NCBI RefSeq assembly: GCF_009834125.1
Contig: NZ_CP047146.1
Coordinates: 5,573,501-5,637,500, forward strand
Reading direction: 5' to 3'
Origin: Streptomyces sp. GS7
GTDB lineage: Bacteria; Actinomycetota; Actinomycetes; Streptomycetales; Streptomycetaceae
Length of the DNA: 64,000 nt
The notes beneath the pieces are model-generated. The model worked only from the letters and a program-made list of their open reading frames with translations. It was not told where the DNA came from and did no database searches. The position numbers and the translations under genes were made by a program. Below are positions 26,390 to 34,843 of the stretch, one piece after another (within the stretch, counting starts at the first letter, position 1; the number at the start of each line of letters is the position of its first letter).

Positions 26390-26430
26390 CGGACCGCCCG
26401 GCCCCGGGAACCCCGGAGCGGGGCGGTCCG
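26390..26430 (+). terminator. Terminator hairpin after the protease gene
   Basis: A 10-bp inverted repeat (26390-26399 with 26421-26430) begins six bases after the protease stop. Its 21-base loop is itself able to fold because of CCGG repeats. Confidence 0.6.
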
Positions 26431-26577
26431 CTTCCCCTCGTCAAGGGTGCCCCGCCGCCGGGGCGGAGCTGCGCCGGGGGTGACCGGAACTCCTCGGAGC
26501 GGGTGACCGGAAACGCATCAGGGTGGCCTGAATTCCCCTGTGCGGGCGGCCAGTTGGGCGGGGACCATCGTTCATCT

Positions 26578-26599
26578 GTTCGCCTTTTCTTCACCCGGC
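26578..26599 (+). promoter_or_regulatory. Possible PHO box ahead of a secreted phosphatase
   Basis: Two 11-base direct units, GTTCGCCTTTT and CTTCACCCGGC, match the PhoP pattern of Streptomyces (direct repeats near GTTCACC). They lie about 80 bases before the phosphatase start. A further GTTCATCTG at 26570 overlaps the first unit out of phase. The match is partial; phosphate control is inferred mainly from the gene product. Confidence 0.4.
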
Positions 26600-26680
26600 A
26601 GACGCGGCCGAATCCATACGTCGGCTTCTAGGGTTACCGCGCTCCCTCCCCCACTCGTCACTCCTGTCCGGAGGACAGTC

Positions 26681-27574
26681 ATGACCGCAGCCAAGGCACG
26701 CAAGCGCACCCGGCGCACCCTGACCGCGCTGGCCGGTGCGATGGCCGTCACCGCCACGTCGGCGGCTCTGTGGGCCACCACCGGCTCCACCGCGTCCGCG
26801 CAGACCGCCGGGCTCCCCTCGCCCGACCACGTGGTCGTCGTGGTGATGGAGAACCACGCCTACGGCCAGGTGATCGGCGACTCCAGCGCTCCGTACATCA
26901 ACAGCCTCAAGGCGGGCGGCGCCGACCTCACCCAGTCGTACGCGCTCACCCACCCCAGCGAGCCGAACTACTACATGCTGTTCTCCGGCGACAACCAGGG
27001 CCGCACGGACGACAGTTGCGTCGACGTCGGGTCGATGTCCGCGCCGAACCTCGCCTCCGAGCTGATAGCCGCCGGCCAGAGCTGGGCCAGCTACAACGAG
27101 TCGCTGCCGAGCCAGGGTTCGACGACCTGCAGCAGCGGAGACTACGCACAGAAGCACAACCCGTGGTTCGGCTTCTCGAACGTGCCGGCCGACACGGCCA
27201 TGACGATGGATCAGTTCCCCAGCGACTACAGCACGCTGCCCAAGGTCTCCTTCGTCATCCCGAACCTCTGCAACGACATGCACGACTGCTCGGTGTCCAC
27301 CGGCGACAGCTGGCTGAAGGACAACCTGAGCGCCTACGCGGACTGGGCCAAGAGCCACAACAGCATCCTCGCGATCACCTTCGACGAGGACAACCGGCTG
27401 TCCGGCAACCGCATTCCGACCCTGCTCTACGGCCAGCACGTCGCGCCCGGCAGCACCAGTGACACCCAGTACAACCACTACAACGTGCTCCGTACGCTGG
27501 AGGACCTGGCCGGTCTGACCACGCACGCGGGCAACGCCGCCTCGGCATCCGACATCAGCGACATCTGGAACTGA
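26681..27574 (+). CDS. Secreted phosphoesterase / acid phosphatase
   Basis: 297 residues from ATG 26681, with GGAGGA seven bases upstream. The N-terminus RKRTRRTLTALAGAM looks like a signal peptide cleaved after TASAQ (about residue 40). The phosphoesterase-family core includes DHVVVVVMENHAYGQVIG, LTHPSEPNYYMLFSGDN, VSFVIPNLCNDMHDCSV and AITFDEDN. These are the acidic and His metal ligands of the acid phosphatase/phospholipase C superfamily. Probably releases phosphate outside the cell. It precedes an MFS gene by five bases. Confidence 0.9.
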   Translation: MTAAKARKRTRRTLTALAGAMAVTATSAALWATTGSTASAQTAGLPSPDHVVVVVMENHAYGQVIGDSSAPYINSLKAGGADLTQSYALTHPSEPNYYMLFSGDNQGRTDDSCVDVGSMSAPNLASELIAAGQSWASYNESLPSQGSTTCSSGDYAQKHNPWFGFSNVPADTAMTMDQFPSDYSTLPKVSFVIPNLCNDMHDCSVSTGDSWLKDNLSAYADWAKSHNSILAITFDEDNRLSGNRIPTLLYGQHVAPGSTSDTQYNHYNVLRTLEDLAGLTTHAGNAASASDISDIWN

Positions 27575-27579
27575 GGCCC

Positions 27580-28899
27580 GTGTATCTCGCGGACTCCCGC
27601 AACGGCACCACGCGCGAGCCCTCCAGCACCGCAGCCGCCGCCCCGGGCAGCATCCGTCCGGGGCGGCGGGCTGCGGTGCCCGGGACGGTCCTGGCACTCG
27701 GCGCGGTCAGTCTGATCACCGATGTCTCGGCGGAGATGATCACCGCGGTGCTGCCGCTGTACGTCGTCACCGCACTCGGGCTGTCCCCGCTCGGCTTCGG
27801 GCTGCTGGACGGCATCAACAACGGTGTGGGCGCGCTGGTCCGGCTGGCCGGCGGCCACCTCGCGGACGGCGGCGGCCGGCGGCACAAGGTGGTGGCCGGG
27901 CTCGGCTACGGCCTGTCGGCGCTGTGCAAGCCGCTGCTGCTGGTCGCCCACGGACTGCCCGTCATCAGCGCCGTCCTGGCCGCCGACCGCACCGGCAAGG
28001 GGCTGCGCACCGCGCCCCGGGACGCGATGATCTCGCTGGCCACCCGGCCCGAGCACCGGGGCCGGGCCTTCGGCGTGCACCGCGCCATGGACACCACCGG
28101 GGCGCTGCTCGGGCCGCTGGCCGCGTTCGCCGTACTGCGGGCCACCGTCGACGGCTACGACGCGGTGTTCACGGTCAGCGGCTGCGTCGCGGTGCTGGGC
28201 GTGCTGGTGCTGGTGCTGTTCGTGCCCGGCCGGGCCGGGGGTGCGGACGCCCGGCCCGCCGCCGCGCGTCCCGCGCTGCGCGACTCGCTGGCCCTGCTGC
28301 GCCGTCCCACCCTGCGCCGGCTCACGCTGTGCGCCGCGCTGCTCGGTCTCACCACCGTCAGCGACTCCTTCCTCTACCTCCTCCTCCAGCGCGAACTGGG
28401 CGTGCCCGCCCACCTGTTCCCGCTACTGCCGCTCGGCACCGCGGCGGTGTTCCTGCTGCTCGCCGTCCCGCTGGGCGCACTCGCGGACCGGATCGGCCGC
28501 CGCCGGCTGTTCCTGGCCGGACACGGCGCGCTGCTGCTGGCCTACGGGCTGGTGCTCTCCCCGCTGGACGGCGCCCCGGCCGTGGTCGCGGTGCTGGTGC
28601 TGCACGGCGCGTTCTACGCCGCCACCGACGGGGTACTGGCCGCCGCCACCGCGGGGGCCGTCCCGGCCCGGCACCAGGGTGCCGGGCAGGCGCTGGTGGG
28701 CACCGGCCAGGCACTCGCCCGGTTCGTCTGCTCACTGGCGTTCGGCGCGGCCTGGAGCCTGTGGGACGGGCGGGCCGCGCTCGCGGTGACCGCGGCGGGA
28801 CTGGCCGTCGGCGCCGTCGTCGCGGCCCGCGTGCTGCGGACCGTCGAGGGCACGCCGGAGGAGAACGACGACGACCGACGCATCAGCGACGAGGTGTGA
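27580..28899 (+). CDS. MFS transporter
   Basis: 439 residues from GTG 27580, with about 12 helices. SLITDVSAEMITAVLPLYVVTALGLSPLGFG (read in parts) and DRTGKGLRTAPRDAMIS are typical of a bacterial MFS subgroup whose members are annotated only as transporters. The gene follows the phosphatase by five bases and precedes the TolB-like protein by two, so the three form an apparent operon. The substrate is unknown; a link to organophosphate breakdown products is only positional. Confidence 0.88.
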   Translation: MYLADSRNGTTREPSSTAAAAPGSIRPGRRAAVPGTVLALGAVSLITDVSAEMITAVLPLYVVTALGLSPLGFGLLDGINNGVGALVRLAGGHLADGGGRRHKVVAGLGYGLSALCKPLLLVAHGLPVISAVLAADRTGKGLRTAPRDAMISLATRPEHRGRAFGVHRAMDTTGALLGPLAAFAVLRATVDGYDAVFTVSGCVAVLGVLVLVLFVPGRAGGADARPAAARPALRDSLALLRRPTLRRLTLCAALLGLTTVSDSFLYLLLQRELGVPAHLFPLLPLGTAAVFLLLAVPLGALADRIGRRRLFLAGHGALLLAYGLVLSPLDGAPAVVAVLVLHGAFYAATDGVLAAATAGAVPARHQGAGQALVGTGQALARFVCSLAFGAAWSLWDGRAALAVTAAGLAVGAVVAARVLRTVEGTPEENDDDRRISDEV

Positions 28900-28901
28900 G
28901 G

Positions 28902-29924
28902 ATGACCCAAAACTCCCGTCTGGCAGTCCTGTTGGCCGCCGTGCTGCTGCTCGGGGCGGTCGGCGCCGTGGCGGTGCTGCGGGCCGCCGACCGCTCCGGC
29001 AGCCGCGACCGTCAGCAGGCCGGCGGCCCGGCCGTACACGCCGGCAGCGTCTCGCTCCGGCCGGGCACGGGCCGCCGGCTGCTGGTCCGCAACCTGGCGT
29101 GGGGACCGCACCGCGACGAGATCGCGAGCGTGCCCGCCGACCGTCCGCAGGGCCCGCGCACCGCCTCCGGCGTCAAGTGCCTGCGCTTCCACGCCGCCGC
29201 CGGGACCGCCGTCTGCCTACAGGCCGAGCACGGCGCCCTGGAGGACACCTACCGCGCCGTGGTGCTCGACGCGCACCTGCGCGAGCTGCACCGCTTCCCG
29301 GCAGCCGGGATCCCCACCCGGGCCCGGGTCTCGCCTTCCGGGCACCGGGTCGCCTGGACGGTCTTCGTCAGCGGCGACTCGTACGCGGGCACCGACTTCT
29401 CCACCCGGACCGCCATCGTCGACACCCGCACCTGGGCGATCGACGACAACCTGGAGCGGTACGCCGTCGTCAAGGACGGCCGGCCGTACCACGCCTCGGA
29501 CATCAACGTCTGGGGTGTCACCTTCGCCGACGACACCCGCTTCTACGCCACTCTGGCCACCGGCGGCCAGACCTATCTCGTACAGGGCGACGCCGCGGCC
29601 CGGACGCTGACCACCCTGCACCGCAACGTGGAATGCCCCTCCCTCTCCCCCGACGGCACCCGCATCGCCTACAAGAAGCGCGCCCCCGGCGCCTCCCCGG
29701 ACGCCCCGTGGCGGCTGTACGTCCTCGACCTGCGCACCATGGCGGAGACCGCCACCGCCGAGCACCGCAACATCGACGACCAGGCACTGTGGGCCGACGG
29801 CGCGAACCTGGTCTACGCCCTGCCCGGGGACTACGGCTCGGATCTGTGGACGGTCCCGGCGAACGGGTCAGGGGCGGCCCGCCGGATGATGACGTCGGCG
29901 GTGGCACCGGCGTACGTACGCTGA
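28902..29924 (+). CDS. Membrane-anchored TolB-like beta-propeller protein
   Basis: 340 residues. One N-terminal membrane helix (SRLAVLLAAVLLLGAVGAVA) acts as an uncleaved anchor or signal. The rest contains TolB/WD40-type blades, for example NVECPSLSPDGTRIAYKK and ALWADGANLVYALPGDYGSD. Such propellers mediate binding; no catalytic motif is seen. It starts two bases after the MFS stop and probably works outside the membrane with the operon partners. Confidence 0.85.
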   Translation: MTQNSRLAVLLAAVLLLGAVGAVAVLRAADRSGSRDRQQAGGPAVHAGSVSLRPGTGRRLLVRNLAWGPHRDEIASVPADRPQGPRTASGVKCLRFHAAAGTAVCLQAEHGALEDTYRAVVLDAHLRELHRFPAAGIPTRARVSPSGHRVAWTVFVSGDSYAGTDFSTRTAIVDTRTWAIDDNLERYAVVKDGRPYHASDINVWGVTFADDTRFYATLATGGQTYLVQGDAAARTLTTLHRNVECPSLSPDGTRIAYKKRAPGASPDAPWRLYVLDLRTMAETATAEHRNIDDQALWADGANLVYALPGDYGSDLWTVPANGSGAARRMMTSAVAPAYVR

Positions 29925-29958
29925 CGGGCGGCAGGTGCGCGGTGCCGACGGGGCCGGC

Positions 29959-30858
29959 TCAGGCGGGCGAGCCGGGCGGCGGCCCCGCGGCCTGACCGGC
30001 CGCCAGGTCCCGGGCCAGCGCTACCCGGGAGAGCATCACCGCGCCCCACAGGACCAGTCCGACGCCCAGGCCCTCCAGCAGCAGCCACCACCCCACCCGC
30101 ACCTGCTCGTCGAAGAGCGTCACCCCCAGCGACAGGCTGACCAGCGCATCGCCGAGGGTGAGGACCGGCTGGGAGGCTGTCAGCGGTCCCGACTGCATGG
30201 CGTTCTCCATGAGGAACAGCGCCAGTGCGCCGGCCAGCGCGAAGCCGTAGGTCTGCCAGGACAGGAAGAACGCGGCGGGGCCGGCGGCCTGCCAGACATG
30301 GGTGGCGTCCTTCAGCAGGGCGGCGGTCAGTGCGTACGCCACGGCCGTGGCAGCCCCGAAGCCGGCGGCGCGTACGCTGCCGGCGCCGCGGCGCAGGCCG
30401 GCACCGACGGTGGCCGCGATCACCGTGGCGCAGACGACCAGGGCGGGCACCCAGCGGCTGAGCGGGGCGTGGTCGCGGCCGACGCTGGGCGCGGCGGCGG
30501 CCAGGGCCGTCCCCAGCCCGACGACGAGCAGACCGACGCCGGCCCAGCCGGGCCGGGAGATCCGCCCGCCCAGCAGCAGACGCCCGATCAGCAGCGCCAG
30601 CGGCAGCTCCAGCACGAAGATCGGCTGCACCACCGACAGCGCGCCCAGCGACAGCGCCAGCGCCTGGAAACAGGCCGCCGGCAGCACCATCGCCATCCCG
30701 GCGAGCCATACCGCGCGGTGCAGCAGATCGGCGATCAGGCCCAGCCGCAGCCGTCCGCAGACCGGTACGCTGCGAGCCGCGCGCCGCTGGAGCACCGTGG
30801 AGAGCGCGTTGCAGGCCGCGGCGAGCAGCGCGAACAGCACGGCCGGCCATCTGGCCAC
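29959..30858 (-). CDS. DMT (EamA/NIPA-like) family membrane transporter
   Basis: 299 residues in about nine or ten hydrophobic helices in two repeats, beginning MARWPAVLFALLAAACNALS. SVVQPIFVLELPLALLIGR and SQPVLTLGDALVSLSLGV are the matching segments of the two DMT halves. The GTG start follows AGGAGGTG closely. Substrate unknown. The gene converges on the TolB-like gene with 34 bases between them. Confidence 0.85.
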   Translation of the reverse strand: MARWPAVLFALLAAACNALSTVLQRRAARSVPVCGRLRLGLIADLLHRAVWLAGMAMVLPAACFQALALSLGALSVVQPIFVLELPLALLIGRLLLGGRISRPGWAGVGLLVVGLGTALAAAAPSVGRDHAPLSRWVPALVVCATVIAATVGAGLRRGAGSVRAAGFGAATAVAYALTAALLKDATHVWQAAGPAAFFLSWQTYGFALAGALALFLMENAMQSGPLTASQPVLTLGDALVSLSLGVTLFDEQVRVGWWLLLEGLGVGLVLWGAVMLSRVALARDLAAGQAAGPPPGSPA

Positions 30859-31007
30859 GCACCCACCTCCTCGTCCCCGTCGACGCTAACGGCGGCCCGG
30901 CCGGGCCGCCCGGCTCCGTCGTGCAAGGGGACGGTCGCTGTCGTTCGTCCGCGTGACCTCCCGGCGCGTCGCTTGGACCGCGGCCGGGCCTCCTCCACCG
31001 TGACACC

Positions 31008-31220
31008 GTGAGCCGCTCTCTTGTCCTCGCCCTCGTGTCCGGTCTGCTGCTCGCCGCGACCGGCTGTGTCGCGCTCGCCCGGCCGCCGGGTCAGGGCGCC
31101 GGTTCGCGGCACCGCACGGTGGCGCCGGCGCAGCTCTCCCGGACCCTGCTGACCTGGCTGGAACGGCCGGGTGCCGGTACCGCGCCGAAGCGCCGGTGGG
31201 AGCATGCCATGGACGGGTGA
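31008..31220 (+). CDS. Small putative lipoprotein
   Basis: 70 residues starting at GTG 31008. The N-terminus SLVLALVSGLLLAATGC has a signal helix and a lipobox-like ATGC, so lipidation at Cys20 is possible. The rest is short, basic and without a recognised domain. The ribosome site is weak. It lies 34 bases ahead of the cupin gene and is divergent from the transporter. A real gene is plausible but not certain. Confidence 0.45.
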   Translation: MSRSLVLALVSGLLLAATGCVALARPPGQGAGSRHRTVAPAQLSRTLLTWLERPGAGTAPKRRWEHAMDG

Positions 31221-31254
31221 GGGCACTTGGGCCCGCACCGCGGAGAGGAGCGGC

Positions 31255-31719
31255 ATGGGGTACGACGCGTTTCATCCCGACCTCGACGGCAGCGGGGCGG
31301 ACGGCCCGGCCCCGCTGCGGGCCCGGCTGCACCACATCCGGGCGGACGCGCTGGACGGCGACACCGCGCAGACGGACGGGATGCGGCGGTTCGCCGCGAT
31401 CAGCGGGGGCGCTGTGGGATCGGAGCGGATCTGGATGGGGCAGACGCACGTCGCCCCGGGTACCGCCTCCTCGAACCACCACCACGGGGCCTCGGAGACG
31501 GCGATCTACGTCGTCAAGGGGCATCCGGAGTTCGTGTTCGCCGAGGACACCGGCGGAGCCCGGGAGGAGGTCCGGCTGCGGACCGATCCCGGGGACTATG
31601 TGTTCGTGCCGCCGTACGTGCCGCACCGGGAGGAGAACCCGAGTCCGGACGAGGAGGCGGTGGTGGTGATCGCCCGGAGCACGCAGGAGGCGATCGTGGT
31701 CAACCTGCCGGGGCTGTAA
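31255..31719 (+). CDS. Cupin-fold protein
   Basis: 154 residues from ATG 31255, after GAGAGGAG. The cupin metal motif is SNHHHGASETAIYVVKGHPEF, followed by the second motif DPGDYVFVPPYVPHREEN. The three histidines and a glutamate can bind a metal. Small single cupins act as isomerases, dioxygenases or sensors; no substrate can be named. It ends at the inverted repeat region. Confidence 0.88.
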   Translation: MGYDAFHPDLDGSGADGPAPLRARLHHIRADALDGDTAQTDGMRRFAAISGGAVGSERIWMGQTHVAPGTASSNHHHGASETAIYVVKGHPEFVFAEDTGGAREEVRLRTDPGDYVFVPPYVPHREENPSPDEEAVVVIARSTQEAIVVNLPGL

Positions 31720-31995
31720 CGATTCCGCTGCGCTTTGCCTGCTTCCCACGTTGTCGGCTGTCCCGCCGTAGGGGTTTGTCGCCGTTGCGCGGCTCCGCTG
31801 CGCTTTGCCTGCTCCCCACGTTGCCGGGTGCGGCGCCGTTTCGCCTGCGGCGGGCGGGTCCGCTGCGCGGGGCTGTCGGGTGCGGTGGCGGTCCTGCGGG
31901 GCAGGGTGTCCGGACTGCTTCGCTTTACGTCCGGACACCCTGCCCCTCCGGCCCGCCCCTCCCGTGAGTGGGTGAGAAAAGGCCGATGGGGTGCG
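31720..31995 (+). repeat. Hairpin-bearing intergenic repeat, copy 1
   Basis: This copy runs from the cupin stop and contains a perfect 18-bp stem (31898-31915 with 31929-31946) around a 13-base loop TGCTTCGCTTTAC. It also holds an internal tandem duplication: the 29-base unit at 31725-31753 recurs at 31795-31823 with one change. It is about 80 per cent alike by eye to copy 2, in opposite orientation. No coding potential beyond frame shadows. Confidence 0.85.
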
Positions 31996-32064
31996 CGTAA
32001 GTGGGACCGTGCCGGTTCACGGGTGGAGGGAAACCCTCAGCGGACCACTCGCCCCAGCCCCCAC

Positions 32065-32281
32065 CCACCGTCTTTCTTCTCCCCCCACGGGAGGGGGCGG
32101 GCCGGAGGGGGTGGTGTGCAGGACGTAAAGCGCAGCAGTCCTGCACACCACCCCCGGAGGACCACCACCGCACCCGAAAGCCCCGCGCAGCGGACAACAC
32201 CCCGCGCCGAAGGCGCAAACACGCGAACCCCCACGGCGGGAAAGCCAAAAACGTGGGAAGCCAGCCAAGCGCAGCGAAACG
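32065..32281 (-). repeat. Hairpin-bearing intergenic repeat, copy 2 (inverted)
   Basis: Reading on the minus strand, this copy repeats the order seen in copy 1 but lacks its duplicated unit. Its perfect 18-bp stem (32107-32124 with 32138-32155) differs in sequence from that of copy 1, but the differences are paired. The loop, read on the minus strand, differs by one base. It ends two bases before the SDR stop codon. Confidence 0.85.
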
Positions 32282-32282
32282 G

Positions 32283-33194
32283 TCAGGGGGCGCCGTACAC
32301 CGCCTGCGCCGGCTCCGCGGCGGCGAGCAGCTTCCGGGCGGTTTCGCCCGCCTCGGCCGGGGTCCAGCGGGCGCCCTTGTCGGCGGTGGGGCCGGGCCGC
32401 CAGCCCTCCATCACGGTGATCCGACCGGCCTCCGCCTCGAAGACCCGGCCGGTGACATGGGCGCTGTCGGCGGCGGACAGCCAGACCACCAGGGGGGAGA
32501 CGTTCTCCGGCGCCATGGCGTCGAACTCCCCCTCGGCGGGCGCCGCCATGCTGTCGGCGAAGGTCTGCTCGGTCATGCGGGTACGGGCGGCCGGGGCGAT
32601 GGCGTTGACCTGGACGCCGTAGCGGCCCAGTTCGGCGGCGGCGACGAGGGTCAGGCCGAGGATGCCGGCCTTGGCCGCGGAGTAGTTGCCCTGGCCGACG
32701 CTGCCCAACAGCCCGGCGCCGGAACTGGTGTTGACGATCCGTGCGTCGGGTGTCCGCCCGGCCTTGGCCTCGGCGCGCCAGTGGGCGGCGGCGTGCCGGA
32801 GCGGCAGGAAGTGGCCCTTGAGGTGGACGCGCAGCACGGCGTCCCAGTCGTCCTCGTCGAGGTTGACCAGCATCCGGTCGCGCAGGAAACCGGCGTTGTT
32901 GACGAGGCTGTCCAGCCGGCCGAAGGAGTCCAGGGCGGCGGCGATCAGCGAGGCGGCGCCCTCGCCGGTGGTGATGTCGCCGGTGTGCGCGACGGCCTCG
33001 CCGCCGCGGGCGCGGATCTCCTCGACGACCTGCTGGGCGGGTCCGGCCGAGGCCCCGGCGCCGTCGGCCGCCACCCCGAGGTCGTTGACCACCACTCGGG
33101 CCCCCTCGGCGGCGAGGGCGAGGGCGTGGGCGCGGCCCAGGCCGCGGCCGGCGCCGGTGACGGCGGCGACGCGTCCGGTGCAGATTCCGGTCAT
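32283..33194 (-). CDS. Short-chain dehydrogenase, steroid-ring catabolism (Rv3548c-like)
   Basis: 303 residues. A Rossmann motif TGAGRGLGRAHALALAAEGA is followed by VVVNDLG, NNAGFLRDRM and an active site YSAAKAG with upstream Ser (SSGAGL). The larger size and the NDLG element are typical of SDRs related to MFE-2 3-hydroxyacyl-CoA dehydrogenases. The neighbours and their order match mycobacterial Rv3548c-Rv3553 as I recall them, which supports a role in steroid C/D-ring breakdown. It starts one base after the stop of the next SDR gene. Confidence 0.85.
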   Translation of the reverse strand: MTGICTGRVAAVTGAGRGLGRAHALALAAEGARVVVNDLGVAADGAGASAGPAQQVVEEIRARGGEAVAHTGDITTGEGAASLIAAALDSFGRLDSLVNNAGFLRDRMLVNLDEDDWDAVLRVHLKGHFLPLRHAAAHWRAEAKAGRTPDARIVNTSSGAGLLGSVGQGNYSAAKAGILGLTLVAAAELGRYGVQVNAIAPAARTRMTEQTFADSMAAPAEGEFDAMAPENVSPLVVWLSAADSAHVTGRVFEAEAGRITVMEGWRPGPTADKGARWTPAEAGETARKLLAAAEPAQAVYGAP

Positions 33195-33195
33195 C

Positions 33196-33984
33196 TCAGG
33201 GCTCCTTGGGGTGGTTGACGGTGGCGGCGTCGAGGAAGGCGGGGCGCTCCCCGCCGCCGTGGACCAGCAGGCTGGCGCCGCTCACGTAGCGGGCGCGGTC
33301 GGAGGCGAGGAAGACGCAGGCGTCGCCGATCTCGGCGGGTTCGGCGAGCCGGCCGAGCGGTACGGTCGCGCCGACGGCGGTCAGGCCCGCCGCGTCGCCG
33401 TAGTGCAGCGCGGCGAGTTCGGTCCGCACCATGCCCAGGACGACGGTGTTGACCCGCACCGCGGGCGCCCATTCGACGGCCATCGAGCGGGCGAGGTTGT
33501 CCAGGCCCGCCTTGGCCGCGCCGTATGCGGCGGTGCCGGGCGAGGGGCGGGTGCCGCTGACGCTGCCGATCATGAGCACCGAACCGCCGTGCGGCTGGCC
33601 GCGCATCACCTCGTACGCGGCGAGCGAGGCGGTCAGCGGTGCGGTGAGGTTCAACTCCACGACGCGGGCGTGCCGTTCGGCACCGGTCTCGCCGAGCAGC
33701 CGGTAGGGGGTGCCGCCGGCGTTGTTGACCAGGCAGTCCAGCCGGCCGTGCTCGGCCGCGACGCGGGCGAAGAACTCCCGTACGGCAGGCGGGTCGCGCA
33801 GGTCGAGGGGGCGGAAGCGGGCGGTCCTGCCGTCCGCGGTGACCGGGGCGTCCGGTGGCCGGCGGGCGCAGACGACGACCTCGGCGCCGGCCTGGAGGAA
33901 GGCGCGGGCGATTCCGGCGCCGACGCCCCGGGTGCCGCCGGTGACGACGGCGACCTGTCCGGTCAGATCGAGAGTCAGGCTCAA
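33196..33984 (-). CDS. Short-chain dehydrogenase, steroid-ring catabolism (Rv3549c-like)
   Basis: 262 residues of classical SDR. TGGTRGVGAGIARAF binds NAD(P), followed by NNAGGTPYRLL, SVSGTRPS and the catalytic YGAAKAG. The end, SGASLLVHGGG, is the usual family finish. The gene is divergent from echA20, with an 80-base promoter region holding a probable KstR2 operator. Its exact substrate in HIP-CoA metabolism is unassigned. Confidence 0.85.
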   Translation of the reverse strand: MSLTLDLTGQVAVVTGGTRGVGAGIARAFLQAGAEVVVCARRPPDAPVTADGRTARFRPLDLRDPPAVREFFARVAAEHGRLDCLVNNAGGTPYRLLGETGAERHARVVELNLTAPLTASLAAYEVMRGQPHGGSVLMIGSVSGTRPSPGTAAYGAAKAGLDNLARSMAVEWAPAVRVNTVVLGMVRTELAALHYGDAAGLTAVGATVPLGRLAEPAEIGDACVFLASDRARYVSGASLLVHGGGERPAFLDAATVNHPKEP

Positions 33985-34027
33985 CGGGCACCTCCCGCAG
34001 CGTGCGATCCGCTGCTAGCTTCGCTAC

Positions 34028-34045
34028 CTAACAAACGCTTGGTGG
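34028..34045. promoter_or_regulatory. Probable KstR2 operator, site 1
   Basis: CTAACAAACGCTTGGTGG, an imperfect palindrome of the form CTAnCAAn4TTGnTAG, lies between the SDR gene and echA20, 19 bases before the echA20 start. It is identical at 14 of 18 positions to site 2 at 54,407 and fits the known mycobacterial KstR2 pattern (AnCAAGnnCTTGnT) with one mismatch. Confidence 0.75.
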
Positions 34046-34064
34046 AAAGGTAGCTGATCTGCTC

Positions 34065-34841
34065 ATGGGTGTCTCCACCTCCGGTCCGGACCGGGGCATC
34101 GCGGTCGTGACCGTGGACTTCCCTCCGGTCAACGCCCTCCCCGTACAGGGCTGGTACGACCTCGCCGACGCCGTACGGGCGGCCGGCCGCGACCCCGACG
34201 TCCGCTGCGTCGTGCTGGCCGCCGCGGGCCGCGGCTTCAACGCCGGAGTCGACATCAAGGAGATGCAGCGGGACACCGCGGCGGGCGGCCACACCGCCCT
34301 GATCGGCGCCAACCGCGGCTGCGCCGAGGCGTTCGCCGCGGTCTACGAGTGCGAGGTGCCGGTGGTCGCCGCCGTCCAGGGCTTCTGCCTGGGCGGCGGA
34401 ATCGGGCTGGCCGGCAACGCGGACGCCGTCGTGGCGAGCGAGGACGCGACCTTCGGCCTGCCGGAGCTGGACCGCGGCGCGCTGGGGGCGGCCACCCATC
34501 TGGCCCGGCTGGTCCCGCAGCATCTGATGCGGGCGCTGTACTACACCTCGCGCACCGCCACGGCCGCCGAACTGCACGCCCACGGCTCGGTCTGGAAGGT
34601 GGTCCCGCGGGACGAACTCCTCGAATCGGCTGTGGAGCTGGCCCGTGAGATCGCCCGCAAGGACGGCTCGCTGATCCGGCTCGCCAAGGCCGCCATCAAC
34701 GGCATCGACCCCGTCGACGTCCGCCGCAGCTACCGCTTCGAGCAGGGCTTCACCTTCGAGGCGAACCTCAGCGGGGTCGCCGACCGCGTCCGCGACACCT
34801 TCGGCCGGGCCCCGGAAGCAGCGGACAGCGAGGAGGACTGA
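34065..34841 (+). CDS. echA20: Enoyl-CoA hydratase/isomerase family, ring D hydrolase
   Basis: 258 residues of crotonase fold. The oxyanion-hole segments are VLAAAGRGFNAGVDIKEM and GFCLGGGIGLAGNAD. In mycobacteria EchA20 opens steroid ring D of HIEC-CoA by hydrolysis. Gene order (SDR-SDR divergent from echA20-ipdA-ipdB-ipdC) supports the assignment. The operon start carries the operator 19 bases upstream; ipdA follows three bases after the stop. Confidence 0.82.
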   Translation: MGVSTSGPDRGIAVVTVDFPPVNALPVQGWYDLADAVRAAGRDPDVRCVVLAAAGRGFNAGVDIKEMQRDTAAGGHTALIGANRGCAEAFAAVYECEVPVVAAVQGFCLGGGIGLAGNADAVVASEDATFGLPELDRGALGAATHLARLVPQHLMRALYYTSRTATAAELHAHGSVWKVVPRDELLESAVELAREIARKDGSLIRLAKAAINGIDPVDVRRSYRFEQGFTFEANLSGVADRVRDTFGRAPEAADSEED

Positions 34842-34843
34842 CC

